Source of the DNA: Thermanaeromonas sp. C210 | Lineage (GTDB): Bacteria > Bacillota > DSM-521 > Neomoorellales > Neomoorellaceae | Direction: 5' to 3' | DNA: 64,000 nt | Assembly (NCBI RefSeq): GCF_013167955.1 | Contig: NZ_BLWF01000003.1 | Coordinates: 124,001 to 188,000, forward strand | Shown: positions 18,184 through 27,605 of the stretch, in pieces | Layout: the number at the start of each line of letters is the position of its first letter | How positions within the stretch are numbered: the first letter of the stretch is position 1 | Notes under the pieces: model-generated | Database searches by the model: none | What the model was told of the DNA's origin: nothing | The model's input: the letters and a program-made list of their open reading frames with translations, nothing else | Made by a program: the position numbers and the translations under genes

Positions 18184-19038
18184 TTGTTCACGGCTTCAAC
18201 TCGCCTAGTAGGCCTGTTAGGCTACCCCGTGGCCCATTCTTTTTCGCCCCAGATACATAATGCTGCCTTTCGCGCCCTGGGGCTGGACTGGGTTTACCTG
18301 GCCTTCGGAGTTGAGCCCTCCCGGCTCCCCGCAGCGGTAGAGGGCATCAGGGCCCTGGGCTTTGCCGGGGCCAACGTTACCATCCCCCACAAGGAGTCCA
18401 TTATGGCCTACCTGGACGAGATCCATCCCCTGGCCCGCCTGATCGGAGCCGTAAATACGGTTGTTTCCCGGGAGGGCAAACTGCTGGGATATAACACCGA
18501 TGCCGGAGGTTTCCTTCGTTCCCTGGAGGAAGCCGGGGTAGACCCCGCCGGCAAGCGGGCCCTGATCCTGGGGGCCGGAGGTGCTGCGCGGGCGGTGGCC
18601 TTTGCCCTGGCCCAGGCACGATGCGCGGCCCTAACCCTGGCCAACCGCACGGAGGACAGGGCACAGGAACTGGCCCGTGGCCTGGGGGAGGCGGGCTTCC
18701 GGGCCGTGGAGGTTGCCCCCTGGGAAGAAGGTTCGCTGGCGGGAGTCATACCGGAGGTGGACATGGTTATCAACACCACCAGTATCGGCATGGCCCCCGA
18801 CCGCGAAAGGGTTCCCCTCGATCCCGGCCTGCTCCGGCCCCGTCAAGTTGCTTGCGATATCGTGTATAATCCCCCGGAGACGGCATTTCTCAAAGGGGCC
18901 CGGCTCCGCGGTTGCCTCGTGATTTCGGGATTGAGCATGCTCCTTTACCAGGGGGCGGAGGCCTTTACCTTGTGGACGGGCCGCGAGGCCCCGGTGGAGG
19001 TCATGCGAGAGGTCCTCTATAACCTTGCTTTGAGGTGA
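18184..19038 (+). CDS. aroE: Shikimate dehydrogenase
   Basis: Reduces 3-dehydroshikimate to shikimate with NADPH. The 284-residue protein has the shikimate-binding SFSPQIHN, the catalytic Lys in [16 protein letters not shown] with the paired Asp, and the nucleotide-binding [13 protein letters not shown]. Start is TTG 18184 behind GGGGGAAGG. Its stop overlaps the ribosome site of aroC, suggesting coupling. It is first in aroE-aroC-aroK-aroB. Confidence 0.95.
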   Translation: MFTASTRLVGLLGYPVAHSFSPQIHNAAFRALGLDWVYLAFGVEPSRLPAAVEGIRALGFAGANVTIPHKESIMAYLDEIHPLARLIGAVNTVVSREGKLLGYNTDAGGFLRSLEEAGVDPAGKRALILGAGGAARAVAFALAQARCAALTLANRTEDRAQELARGLGEAGFRAVEVAPWEEGSLAGVIPEVDMVINTTSIGMAPDRERVPLDPGLLRPRQVACDIVYNPPETAFLKGARLRGCLVISGLSMLLYQGAEAFTLWTGREAPVEVMREVLYNLALR

Positions 19039-19046
19039 ACAAGCTA

Positions 19047-20198
19047 ATGTTACGCTTCCTTACGGCAGGGGAATCCCACGGGCGCGGTTTGGTGGCCGTC
19101 GTGGAAGGCATGCCCGCCGGGGTTCCGTTGACCGCGGAATTCATCAATACTCGCCTGGCCCGCCGCCAGGGCGGCTACGGCCGCGGGGGCCGCATGGCCA
19201 TTGAAAGGGATCAGGTGGAAATCCTGGCCGGAGTAAGGGGTGGCGTCACCCTGGGTAGCCCCATAGCTTTGCACTTGAGGAATCGCGATTGGGAAAACTG
19301 GCGGGAGATAATGGCAGTGGAGCCGGGAGCCGGACGGGAGCGGCAGGTCACGCGGCCGCGGCCGGGCCATGCCGATCTTCCCGGGGGGTTAAAATACCGC
19401 CAGGAAGACCTGCGCAATATTCTGGAAAGGGCCAGCGCCCGGGAGACGGCGGCGCGGGTGGCCTCCGGTGCAGTGGCGGAAGCACTCCTGGAGAGCCTGG
19501 GGGTAGAGCTGGCCTGCCACGTGATAAGGATCGGCCCGGTAGAGGTGGGGAGGTCTATTTCCTTTGAAGAGGCCCGGGAGGCCACGGCATCGCCCGTTTA
19601 TTGTGCCGATGCGGAAGCCGGCGAGGCTATGGTGGCTGCCATCCGCGAGGCCGAGGAAAAGGGGGATACCCTTGGAGGGATTTTTGAAGTCCTGGCCCAG
19701 GGACTGCCGCCGGGTCTGGGGAGCCACGTCCACTGGGACCGCCGCCTGGACGGCCTGTTGGCCCAGGCCCTCATGAGTATTCCTGCCGTGAAGGGGGTTG
19801 AAATAGGCGAGGGTTTCGCCCTGGCAGCCAAAGCCGGTTCCCAGGCCCACGACGAAATCGGCTACCGCCCAGGTGAGGGTTTCTTCCGTTATACCAACCG
19901 GGCCGGGGGCCTGGAAGGTGGCATTACCAACGGGGAAACCCTTGTAGTGCGGGCGGCCATGAAACCCATTCCCACCTTACGCCGTCCTCTGCGAACCGTG
20001 GACTGGCATACTAAAGAAGAAGTCCTGGCCGCCGTGGAAAGGTCCGACGTATGCGCCGTGCCCGCGGCCGCAGTGGTAGGACGGGCCATGGTTGCCTGGA
20101 TCCTGGCGGGAGCTTTTTTGGAGAAATTCGGCGGGGACCACCTGGAAGAAATACGTACGCGCCTTGGGCAGTACTGGGAATATGTCCGGCAGGTGTAG
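19047..20198 (+). CDS. aroC: Chorismate synthase
   Basis: Makes chorismate from EPSP with reduced FMN. The protein of 383 residues starts [12 protein letters not shown], the family N-terminus with an active-site His, and carries [10 protein letters not shown] and [14 protein letters not shown] chose ATG 19047 over GTG 19035: GAGGTG lies 9 bases upstream of the ATG and the homologous N-terminus begins there. The GTG would add four residues. It is followed by a 290-bp gap that holds a repeat. Confidence 0.95.
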   Translation: MLRFLTAGESHGRGLVAVVEGMPAGVPLTAEFINTRLARRQGGYGRGGRMAIERDQVEILAGVRGGVTLGSPIALHLRNRDWENWREIMAVEPGAGRERQVTRPRPGHADLPGGLKYRQEDLRNILERASARETAARVASGAVAEALLESLGVELACHVIRIGPVEVGRSISFEEAREATASPVYCADAEAGEAMVAAIREAEEKGDTLGGIFEVLAQGLPPGLGSHVHWDRRLDGLLAQALMSIPAVKGVEIGEGFALAAKAGSQAHDEIGYRPGEGFFRYTNRAGGLEGGITNGETLVVRAAMKPIPTLRRPLRTVDWHTKEEVLAAVERSDVCAVPAAAVVGRAMVAWILAGAFLEKFGGDHLEEIRTRLGQYWEYVRQV

Positions 20199-20229
20199 GA
20201 GGGCTGAGATATCCCCGGCTTTAAGGTGT

Positions 20230-20440
20230 GGCCTGTTTGGCTTTCGCTCGCTCCGGAAACCTTCGCGGGCCAAACTAGCGCTTGGCTCAAGGCTCCAGCA
20301 GGATTCCCGGCAAATTCGACTTCCTGTCTCAGCTGCCGGCCGCAAGGCTCTTCAGGCCTCGGGCCTGCCTCTGCCTTTCGCCAACCTTAAGTTTGGCTAC
20401 CGCTCAGGTTTAGTCGCTCGCTTTCAAGCGTAAGCAGGCC
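20230..20440 (+). repeat. Palindromic dispersed repeat, copy A
   Basis: A ~211-bp imperfect palindrome filling the aroC-aroK gap. Ends read GGCCTG inward from both sides (20230-20235 and 20435-20440). Both arms contain CGCTCGCT-like and CCAAACT segments about 20 and 50 bases from each end. The same order of blocks occurs in inverted orientation at 35854-36060. It carries no gene and looks like a MITE or a large RNA hairpin. Confidence 0.7.
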
Positions 20441-20488
20441 GCTACAGCAAAAATTGGAGATAGGGGCCAGTTGGGAGGGCCGTGACCT

Positions 20489-21016
20489 TTGCCCGGTAAT
20501 ATCGTCTTAATCGGCTTCATGGCCAGCGGCAAGACTACCGTGGGCCGGCTCCTGGCCGGCAAACTGGGGTGGAACTTTTTCGATACTGACACCGAGGTCG
20601 AGAAGAAGGCCAGCTGCTCCATAGCCGAGCTCTTTGCCCGCGAGGGAGAGGCGTACTTTCGGGAACTGGAAAAAGAAGTGATCGCGAGGCTAATGGAGGG
20701 CACGCGAGCGGTGGTGTCCACCGGCGGTGGCGCGGTGCTGGCACCGGAAAATGTGGAGCGGCTGCGCAGGGGCAATAAAGTCATCTGGCTTAAAGTAGAT
20801 GAGGCAACGGTCTGGCGTAGGGTGGCGGGCTCGGCGGGCCGTCCCCTGGTGCGGGGGCGCTCGCGGGAAGAGGTGGCCGCCCTGCTGAAAAAGCGCGAGC
20901 CCTACTATTCCTTTGCCGACTTAAAAATAGATACGGCGGCTAAAGGTCCGGAGGAAATAGTGGAGGAAATTATGGAGGGATTGAAGGGATGGCCGGCCGG
21001 CTGCAGGTGGAGTTAG
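20489..21016 (+). CDS. aroK: Shikimate kinase
   Basis: Phosphorylates shikimate with ATP. The 175-residue P-loop kinase has the Walker A GFMASGKTTVG, the shikimate-binding DTDTEVEK, and the STGGGAV motif with RPLV lid segment. Start TTG 20489 has GGGAGGG 9 bases upstream. Its last ~28 bases overlap the aroB start. Confidence 0.94.
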   Translation: MPGNIVLIGFMASGKTTVGRLLAGKLGWNFFDTDTEVEKKASCSIAELFAREGEAYFRELEKEVIARLMEGTRAVVSTGGGAVLAPENVERLRRGNKVIWLKVDEATVWRRVAGSAGRPLVRGRSREEVAALLKKREPYYSFADLKIDTAAKGPEEIVEEIMEGLKGWPAGCRWS

Positions 21017-22080
21017 GCGAGAGAAGTTACACCATTTATTGCGGGAGGGGGATCCTGGCCCAGATAGGCGAGCTTCTTAGGGACCTAAACTTGGGCGGGC
21101 GGTGCCTGGTGGTCAGCAATCCGACGGTAGTTTCCCTCTACGGTCCAAAGGTGAGGGAGAGCCTGGAGAAGGCCGGGTTCGCGCCCCTTTTTAAAGAAGT
21201 GCCTGACGGCGAAGAGGCCAAATCCCTGGAAGTGGCCGCCGATATTTACGACCTTGCTCTGGCCGCGGGCTGGGAGCGCGGCTGCCCGGTTATAGCCCTC
21301 GGAGGGGGGGTCGTTGGCGACCTGGCCGGTTTTGTAGCGGCCACCCTTTTAAGGGGGGTCCCCTTTATCCAACTTCCCACCACCCTGCTGGCCCAGGTGG
21401 ATTCCAGTGTGGGCGGCAAGGTGGCCGTCAATCATCCGCGGGGGAAAAACCTCATAGGGGCCTTTTATCAGCCGCGGCTGGTGGCCGCTGACCTGGATAC
21501 CTTAAGAACTTTGCCGGAGAGGGAAATGAGGGCCGGCATGGCCGAAGTAATAAAATACGGCGTTATCTTCGACGCCAGTTTTTTTTCCTACCTGGAAGAG
21601 CACCTGGAGGAGGCACTGGCCGGCAACACAAGGGTGCTGGAGAAAATAGTCCTTCATTCCTGCCGCCTCAAGGCGGAGATAGTGGCCCAGGACGAGGAAG
21701 AAAGGGGGCTCCGGGCCATCCTCAACTTCGGCCATACGGCGGGCCATGCACTGGAAGGGGCCACGGGTTTCAAACTTTATCGCCATGGGGAGGCCGTGGC
21801 CGTGGGCATGGTGGTGGCTTCCTGGGTGGCCGCGGGCCGCGGCCTGTTCGCGGAGGAGGAGCTGGCGAGGCTGGAAGGACTGCTGGTACGTGCCGGCCTG
21901 CCCACACGCATGCCCTCCCTAGACCGGGAAGCCTTTGGCGCCGCCCTGATACGGGATAAGAAGGTGCGGGAGGGCAGGCTGCGCATGGTGCTCCCCGTGG
22001 AGCTGGGCCGGGTAACGATTGCCGAGGTGGAAGAGGAGGAAGTTCTGGAGGCAGCGCAAAGGCTGCAGGCCGGAGGCTAA
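20989..22080 (+). CDS. aroB: 3-dehydroquinate synthase
   Basis: Converts DAHP to 3-dehydroquinate using NAD and a metal ion. The 363 residues have NAD-binding GGGVVGDLAGFVA, PTTLLAQVDSSVGGK, and the metal ligands in AEVIKYG, FGHTAGHALE and RHGEAVAVG. ATG 20989 overlaps aroK by 28 bases, so translation is probably coupled. It ends the aro group, and pilB begins 21 bases later. Confidence 0.95.
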   Translation: MAGRLQVELGERSYTIYCGRGILAQIGELLRDLNLGGRCLVVSNPTVVSLYGPKVRESLEKAGFAPLFKEVPDGEEAKSLEVAADIYDLALAAGWERGCPVIALGGGVVGDLAGFVAATLLRGVPFIQLPTTLLAQVDSSVGGKVAVNHPRGKNLIGAFYQPRLVAADLDTLRTLPEREMRAGMAEVIKYGVIFDASFFSYLEEHLEEALAGNTRVLEKIVLHSCRLKAEIVAQDEEERGLRAILNFGHTAGHALEGATGFKLYRHGEAVAVGMVVASWVAAGRGLFAEEELARLEGLLVRAGLPTRMPSLDREAFGAALIRDKKVREGRLRMVLPVELGRVTIAEVEEEEVLEAAQRLQAGG

Positions 22081-22101
22081 AGGGGGGAGGGGTTGAAGGG
22101 C

Positions 22102-23805
22102 ATGGAGAGCAAGAGGAGGCTGGGAGACCTCCTGGTGGAAGCCGGGATGATCACCCGCGAACAACTGGAACAGGCCTTAAGGGAGCAGAGGCGAAGCGGT
22201 GAACGCCTCGGCAAGGTCCTTACCCGCCTGGGATTGGTGACCGAGAAGGACATCCTGGAGGTCCTGGAATTTCAACTGGGCATACCCAAAGTAGTGTTGC
22301 AGGATTATAATTTAGATCCCGGCGTGGTCAGGCTGGTTCCCGAGGCCCTGGCCCGGCGACACCTGGCCATTCCCATCCGCCGGGACGGGAATAGGCTCCT
22401 GGTGGCCATGGCCGATCCCTTAAACCTTACCGCCTGGGACGACCTCCGCGTGGCAACGGGGCTGGAGATCATGCCGGCCATCGCTGCGGAAAGGGAAATC
22501 GAGACCATGCTCTCCCGCTTCTGGCAGGGCGGGGCAGGAGGGACGTCGGTTCCGGCCGAAGGAGAAGGGATTGCCCAGGCAGCGGCCGCGCTCGATGCTC
22601 CCGGGGCCTTCGACCTGGACGGGGCAAGGGGTGCGGCAACGGATAACGCCCCGGCAGTACGCCTGGTCAACCGCATAATTCTGCAGGCGGTCCACTCCAG
22701 GGCCAGCGACATCCATATCGAACCCCAGGAGAAAGACATAAGGGTGAGGTTAAGGGTGGACGGGTTGCTCCGGGACGTGTCCCGTCTGCCGCGGGGCATC
22801 TTGAACACCCTGGTGTCCCGGATAAAAATCATGGGGGGAATGGACATAGCCGAAAGGCGGCTCCCCCAGGACGGCCGTTTTCAGGTAACGGTGGAAGGGC
22901 GAAACATAGACCTGCGGGTCTCCACCATGCCCACCGTTTACGGGGAGAAGGTGGTACTGCGGATCTTGGACAAGGGCACCATGCTTCTGCCCCTTGACGG
23001 CTTGGGGTTCCTGCCTTCCACCCGGCAGATCTATGAAACCCTGATCCGGAGCGCCTACGGTATGATCCTTATTACGGGACCCACGGGGAGCGGTAAAACA
23101 ACAACCCTTTACGCCACCCTCAACGCCCTGAGTTCCCCGGAAAAGAACATAATCACCATCGAGGATCCGGTGGAATATCTGCTGCCGGGTATAAATCAGG
23201 TGAGGGTCAACCCCAAGGCCGGCCTGGATTTTGCCTCCGGCCTCCGGGCCATCCTGCGCCAGGATCCCGATATTATAATGGTCGGGGAGATCCGGGACCG
23301 GGAAACGGCGGACATATCTGTGCGGGCGGCCACCACCGGCCACCTGGTTCTGAGCACCCTGCACACCAACGACGCCGCCGGGGCCGTGACTCGCCTGCTG
23401 GACATGGGAGTAGAGCCCTTTCTCGTGAATTCTTCCCTCATAGGAGTCGTGGCCCAGCGCCTGGTACGCCTGATATGTCGTAATTGTCGTGAAACCTACC
23501 ATCCCGCCCCCGAGGATCCGGCCCGCGCCTTTGCCCGGGACAAAAAGGGACTGGTGTTCTACAGGGGCCGCGGGTGCCCCCAATGCAATTACACGGGCTA
23601 CCAGGGGAGAACGGCCCTCCACGAAGTCCTGGTCATGACGGAGGACCTCCGGGCCCTGGTGGCCGCAAAGGCTCCCTCCCACGAGATAAAAAAGGCGGCC
23701 GTAGCCGCGGGGATGGTGACCCTGCGGGAGGACGGCCTGGAGAAGGCCGGCCAGGGGCTTACAACCGTGGAGGAAGTAATGCGGGTGACTTTGGGAGGTT
23801 TATGA
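22102..23805 (+). CDS. pilB: Type IV pilus extension ATPase PilB with MshEN c-di-GMP domain
   Basis: Cytoplasmic hexameric motor that powers pilus assembly. The N-terminal ~150 residues form an MshEN (GspE_N) region with two RLGxxL repeats (RRLGDLLVEAG and ERLGKVLTRLG), which bind c-di-GMP in characterised homologs. The ATPase core has Walker A TGPTGSGKTT near residue 327, the Asp box, Walker B DPDIIMVGEIRD near 388, and a zinc site CRNC...CPQC (about 458-495). I chose ATG 22102 (567 aa) because GGGGGGAGG lies at a good distance; TTG 22093 is too close. It opens the pil operon. Confidence 0.93.
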   Translation: MESKRRLGDLLVEAGMITREQLEQALREQRRSGERLGKVLTRLGLVTEKDILEVLEFQLGIPKVVLQDYNLDPGVVRLVPEALARRHLAIPIRRDGNRLLVAMADPLNLTAWDDLRVATGLEIMPAIAAEREIETMLSRFWQGGAGGTSVPAEGEGIAQAAAALDAPGAFDLDGARGAATDNAPAVRLVNRIILQAVHSRASDIHIEPQEKDIRVRLRVDGLLRDVSRLPRGILNTLVSRIKIMGGMDIAERRLPQDGRFQVTVEGRNIDLRVSTMPTVYGEKVVLRILDKGTMLLPLDGLGFLPSTRQIYETLIRSAYGMILITGPTGSGKTTTLYATLNALSSPEKNIITIEDPVEYLLPGINQVRVNPKAGLDFASGLRAILRQDPDIIMVGEIRDRETADISVRAATTGHLVLSTLHTNDAAGAVTRLLDMGVEPFLVNSSLIGVVAQRLVRLICRNCRETYHPAPEDPARAFARDKKGLVFYRGRGCPQCNYTGYQGRTALHEVLVMTEDLRALVAAKAPSHEIKKAAVAAGMVTLREDGLEKAGQGLTTVEEVMRVTLGGL

Positions 23806-23812
23806 TACGGCC

Positions 23813-24826
23813 ATGCAAATACATATAAACGATGTTCTGGCTTCCGCAGCAGAGGTTGGCGCATCCGACGTACACCTCACGGTGGGGCTGCCGCCGGTGT
23901 TCAGGCGGCACGGGAAATTGGAAGTCCAGGAGGCCTGGCCGCCCCTGACGTCCGCGGTAATGGAGGCCGTGGTCCGGCAGATCCTGGGTTCCCGCTGGGA
24001 GGAATTCGTCCAACGGAAGGAACTCGACCTGGCTTACTCGGTTCCGGGACTGGGACGGTTCCGGGTGAATATTTTTTATCAGAGGGGCAGCGTAGGGGCG
24101 GCCATCCGTTTGGTGGCTGCGGCCATACGCTCCCTGGACGAACTGGGCCTTCCCCCGGTTGTGGGAGAACTCGTAGACCAACCCCACGGTTTAATCTTGG
24201 TCACCGGCCCTACGGGTAGCGGTAAAAGCACTACCCTGGCGGCCATGATCGACCGCATCAACGAGCGCCGGGCCTGCCATATAATCACCCTGGAGGATCC
24301 CATTGAGTACCTTCATCACCACAAGAAGAGCATTGTCAACCAGCGGGAAATAGGCTTCGACTCCCCCTCCTTCGCCAGCGCCCTGCGGGCAGCCTTAAGG
24401 CAGGATCCCGACGTGATCCTGGTCGGGGAGATGCGGGACCTGGAAACCATAGCCACGGCCATCACCGCCGCCGAAACCGGGCATTTGGTCCTGGCTACCT
24501 TGCACACGGGAAGGGCGGTGCAAAGTATAGACCGTATTATCGATGTGTTTCCTCCCCATCAACAGCCCCAGGTGCGCATCCAGCTGGCGGATGTCCTGGT
24601 GGGTGTGGTGACCCAGCAGCTCCTGCCGCGGGCCGACGGCCGGGGCAGGGTGGCGGCCGTGGAGATACTCATCGCCACCCCGGCCGTGCGCAACCTCATC
24701 CGGGAGGGCAAGACGCACCAGATTGTTTCCCATATGCAGACGGGGGGACGCTTCGGCATGCAGACCATGGAAATGGCCGTGAAGCAACTAGAGGCCCGGG
24801 GAATAATCGCCGGGGAAAATAGTTAG
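23813..24826 (+). CDS. pilT: Type IV pilus retraction ATPase PilT
   Basis: Motor for pilus retraction, 337 residues, the usual PilT length. Short PAS-like N-terminal domain, Walker A TGPTGSGKSTT near residue 131, Asp-box LEDPIEYLH, Walker B DPDVILVGEMRD, His box GHLVLATLHT, and the C-terminal AIRNLIREGK-like segment (AVRNLIREGKTHQ) typical of PilT. It begins 7 bp after pilB. A c-di-GMP riboswitch lies directly downstream, so pilB-pilT can be made without the rest of the operon. Confidence 0.94.
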   Translation: MQIHINDVLASAAEVGASDVHLTVGLPPVFRRHGKLEVQEAWPPLTSAVMEAVVRQILGSRWEEFVQRKELDLAYSVPGLGRFRVNIFYQRGSVGAAIRLVAAAIRSLDELGLPPVVGELVDQPHGLILVTGPTGSGKSTTLAAMIDRINERRACHIITLEDPIEYLHHHKKSIVNQREIGFDSPSFASALRAALRQDPDVILVGEMRDLETIATAITAAETGHLVLATLHTGRAVQSIDRIIDVFPPHQQPQVRIQLADVLVGVVTQQLLPRADGRGRVAAVEILIATPAVRNLIREGKTHQIVSHMQTGGRFGMQTMEMAVKQLEARGIIAGENS

Positions 24827-24870
24827 CGCGGCAGGATTCTGGAGATATTTGGCGAAATATAAACCCCTAA

Positions 24871-24960
24871 ACCCGTTACCAGGGCAAACCCGGCGAAAGC
24901 CGGGGGCGCAAAGCTACGGGCCTAAGGGCAGGGAGGCCTAAGGTCGCCGGGCTGCCGGGA
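24871..24960 (+). promoter_or_regulatory. c-di-GMP-I riboswitch aptamer (GEMM-I)
   Basis: The sequence has the GEMM-I landmarks in order: AGGGCAAACC (24881-24890), a hairpin with GAAA tetraloop (CCCGGC-GAAA-GCCGGG), GGCGCAAAGCTACGGGCCTAA with the tetraloop-receptor region, and the closing GTCGCCGGG (24943 on). It lies in the 171-base gap between pilT and pilC. The AGGGC box matches the c-di-GMP-binding form. Its 3' strand overlaps an intrinsic terminator. Confidence 0.9.
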
Positions 24961-24997
24961 AGGTGCAGTTATTCCTGGAAGGCCGGCGCTTTTTGTT
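24945..24997 (+). terminator. Riboswitch expression-platform terminator before pilC
   Basis: Outer stem CGCCGG (24945-24950) with CCGGCG (24983-24988) and inner stem CCGGGAA (24955-24961) with TTCCTGG (24972-24978), then TTTTTG. The 5' arm is shared with the 3' side of the riboswitch P1, so ligand binding should block terminator formation (inferred ON switch). The pilC ATG at 24998 follows the T-run at once, and the only nearby Shine-Dalgarno-like GGAAGG (24977-24982) is inside the hairpin, so translation may be controlled too. Confidence 0.7.
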
Positions 24998-26203
24998 ATG
25001 AGGGTAAGGTACAGGGCCAGGGATGCTGCTGGGAAACTCGTCCAAGGTTTCATAGAAGCGGACAACGAGCAGGCGGCCGGCCGCCTCCTGCGTAGCCGGG
25101 GACTTTTTATAACCGAACTGCGGCCGGTAGAGGATCAGCCGGATTACCTGCGCTCATTGCTTTGGAAGCGCGTAGGTCGCCGGGATCTCGCCCTCTTTTG
25201 CCGGCAGCTGGGAACCATGCTGGCGGCGGGCCTGCCCATTGTGAACGCCTTGAGGACCTTGAGCAGGCAGGAAGGCAATCCGCGGTTTAAAGCCAGCATA
25301 GACAGGGTGGTGGAAGATCTGGAGCAGGGGAACCCCCTCCACGCCGCCCTCGGCAAATCGCCGCAGGTATTCCCGCCGGTAATGGTATATTCGGTGGAGG
25401 CGGGCGAAGTGAGCGGCGCCCTGGATGAGATCCTGATGAGGCTGGCCGAACACTTTGAACGGGAGCACGAGGTCCAGGAAAAGATTAAGTCGGCCATGAC
25501 CTATCCCCTGATAGTCCTGGTGGTATCCCTTCTGTCGATAGGTTTTATAATAACCTTTGTTTTGCCCATGTTCAGCAACATAATCGCCAATATGGGGGTC
25601 CCTTTACCGTGGCCCACCCGGGCGGTACTGGGCCTGGGCCGGTTTTTCAGGGAGTGGTGGCCCTGGATGGCCGCGGCCCTGGCCGCCGCGGGTTACGGGG
25701 CCTGGAGGTGGTCCCAACAGGAGAGGGTGAGGTATGCCCTGGATAAAATCGTACTACGATTTCCGGTCTTCGGGCATCTTAAGCACCAGGCTCTCCTTTC
25801 CCAGTTCAGTCGAACCCTGGGCACCATGCTGTCCAGCGGGGTGCCTATTCTACAGGCCCTGGAGGTGGTGGAAAGAACGGTAGGCAATCGCATACTGGCC
25901 GAGGCCATAGCCCTGGCCCAGGAGCAGGTACGGGATGGGAGGAGCATAGCCTCGCCCCTGGCGGAGAGCGGCGTCTTCCCGCCCATGGTAGTGGAGATGG
26001 TTACCGTGGGCGAGGAAACGGGTACTTTGGACGCCCTCCTGGCGAGGCTGGGAGCCTTCTACGACCGCGAAGTGGGCGAGATGGCCGCCCGGCTGTCCTC
26101 CCTCATCGAACCCCTTCTGATACTGGTCCTGGGCGGCGTGGTGGGAGTCATCGTAGTATCCGTGCTGCTCCCCGTATTCCAGGTGGTGGGGAGCGTGAGG
26201 TGA
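24998..26203 (+). CDS. pilC: Type IV pilus inner-membrane platform protein PilC
   Basis: Integral membrane platform on which PilB and PilT act. The 401-residue GspF-family protein starts RYRARDAAGKLVQG, typical of PilC, and has two homologous GspF domains (about 65-190 and 265-390) with the FCRQLGTMLAAGLP and FSRTLGTMLSSGVP motifs, and about three membrane segments near 165-190, 215-240 and 370-395. Its ATG lies right after the riboswitch terminator, so its expression probably depends on c-di-GMP. The repeated domains are normal for the family. Confidence 0.93.
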   Translation: MRVRYRARDAAGKLVQGFIEADNEQAAGRLLRSRGLFITELRPVEDQPDYLRSLLWKRVGRRDLALFCRQLGTMLAAGLPIVNALRTLSRQEGNPRFKASIDRVVEDLEQGNPLHAALGKSPQVFPPVMVYSVEAGEVSGALDEILMRLAEHFEREHEVQEKIKSAMTYPLIVLVVSLLSIGFIITFVLPMFSNIIANMGVPLPWPTRAVLGLGRFFREWWPWMAAALAAAGYGAWRWSQQERVRYALDKIVLRFPVFGHLKHQALLSQFSRTLGTMLSSGVPILQALEVVERTVGNRILAEAIALAQEQVRDGRSIASPLAESGVFPPMVVEMVTVGEETGTLDALLARLGAFYDREVGEMAARLSSLIEPLLILVLGGVVGVIVVSVLLPVFQVVGSVR

Positions 26204-26294
26204 GGGGCGAGAGAAAGTATTGGTGCTGGTGACACGGGAGACGGTGGGAGAACAAAGTTGAATATGCTTCGAACGATCAGAGGGGGTGGCTATT

Positions 26295-26789
26295 ATGAAA
26301 TTGTTAAGAAGGATATTGCGGAGTGAGCGGGGGTTTACCTTAATAGAACTTGTGGTAGTAGTAGTTATAATTGGTATTTTAGCTGCAGTAGCGTTGCCCC
26401 GGTTCCTTGAACAAACGGAAAGGGCTAGAGAGAGTAGGGCTAAGGCAGACCTTGAGTCTATGAAGACGGTTCTTATAATCTGGGCTTCTGATGAGGGTAA
26501 AGGAAAGTTTCCCAGTGGAGGACAAGAACTAAAGGAGGCGTTAAGCAGTGAAGGCATTGACTGGGAGAGCATAGGTGATCCGTGGGACAACGAATATTAC
26601 TATGGGGTTACTTCGGACGGGAAGCATTTCATTATTCTTAGTAAAGGGTCTGACGAGAGTAACGCCACTGATGATATATGGGTCACGGATAGTACTCCTC
26701 CGGTGTCGGCTGAGCCGGACTTGGACTTGGATTCAGATGGGAATTCCGACAACATTATCTGGGTGCCAAGCGACCCCTCTCAACAGTAA
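26295..26789 (+). CDS. Type IV major-pilin-like protein
   Basis: A prepilin of 164 residues. A short positively charged leader (LLRRILRSER) precedes the cleavage motif G-FTLIELVVVVV, with Glu5 of the mature protein and a hydrophobic helix to about residue 38. The C-terminal part has an Asp-rich tail (DLDLDSDGNSD) that may bind calcium, as in GspG-type pseudopilins. Start ATG 26295 follows AGAGGGGG; GTG 26286 is less likely. The coding sequence is visibly richer in A/T than its neighbours. It is the main pilin candidate because it stands apart from the minor-pilin cluster and lies before pilD. Confidence 0.85.
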   Translation: MKLLRRILRSERGFTLIELVVVVVIIGILAAVALPRFLEQTERARESRAKADLESMKTVLIIWASDEGKGKFPSGGQELKEALSSEGIDWESIGDPWDNEYYYGVTSDGKHFIILSKGSDESNATDDIWVTDSTPPVSAEPDLDLDSDGNSDNIIWVPSDPSQQ

Positions 26790-26843
26790 TTCTTGTCGCA
26801 GTGAACTAAGAATGGTTACCCCAGGAGAAATTACCCGAGAACC

Positions 26844-27599
26844 ATGCTTACAATACTTTTTGTTGCTATGGCAGGCCTACTCATCGGCAGCTTCCTCAAC
26901 GTGGTGATATACCGCCTGCCGCGGGGGGAAACTGTAGTTTTCGGGCGCTCGTACTGCCCCGGGTGCAGGAGGGTGCTGGCCTGGTACGACCTGATACCCC
27001 TTGTAAGCTACATAATTCTACGGGGTCGCTGCCGGTATTGCGGGGGGCGAATTTCCCCGCGATATCCCCTGGTGGAGTTAACGACGGGCGCGGTTTTTGC
27101 CGCGCTCTTTTACCGCCTGGGGCCGGGCTGGGTGCTGGTTAAGTACCTGTTCCTGGCCTGCTTCCTCATAGCCGCCTCCTTTATCGACCTGGAACATTAT
27201 TTAATACCCGACCGGCTGATTTTTGCCGGACTGCTTGTCGGAGGAGGATTTTTACTGTCGAATAGGGAAATTACTATTGGTTCCGGCTTCCTGGGGGCCC
27301 TTTCGGCGGCCGGCCTCCTGTGGTTACTGGCCCTGGCCAGCAGGGGTAATGTGGGCGGCGGGGATATCAAGCTCGCCGCGGTGGTGGGGCTGTTCATGGG
27401 ATGGCCCTGGGGATTGGGGGCCGTCCTGGGGGGCCTGTTTCTCGCCGGCGCCGCCGGTGCATTCCTGCTGGCCCTCCGGGTTAAGGGGCGGAAGGATCCC
27501 CTGCCCCTGGCTCCCTTTTTGAGTGCGGGTGCCCTGGTGGCCTTTTTCTGGGGCCCTCAGATTCTCGCCTGGTACGCCGGGCTGTTGGGGGTGGGGTAA
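26844..27599 (+). CDS. pilD: Prepilin leader peptidase/N-methyltransferase
   Basis: Membrane aspartic protease that cleaves prepilins and methylates the new N-terminus. The 251 residues have two zinc CxxC pairs (CPGC and CRYC) in the cytoplasmic loop near 40-75, catalytic Asp residues in FIDLEHYLIPD and GGGDIKL, and about seven hydrophobic segments. Length is typical. It lies between the pilin and the minor pilins that it would process. Confidence 0.94.
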   Translation: MLTILFVAMAGLLIGSFLNVVIYRLPRGETVVFGRSYCPGCRRVLAWYDLIPLVSYIILRGRCRYCGGRISPRYPLVELTTGAVFAALFYRLGPGWVLVKYLFLACFLIAASFIDLEHYLIPDRLIFAGLLVGGGFLLSNREITIGSGFLGALSAAGLLWLLALASRGNVGGGDIKLAAVVGLFMGWPWGLGAVLGGLFLAGAAGAFLLALRVKGRKDPLPLAPFLSAGALVAFFWGPQILAWYAGLLGVG

Positions 27600-27605
27600 G
27601 CCGGG

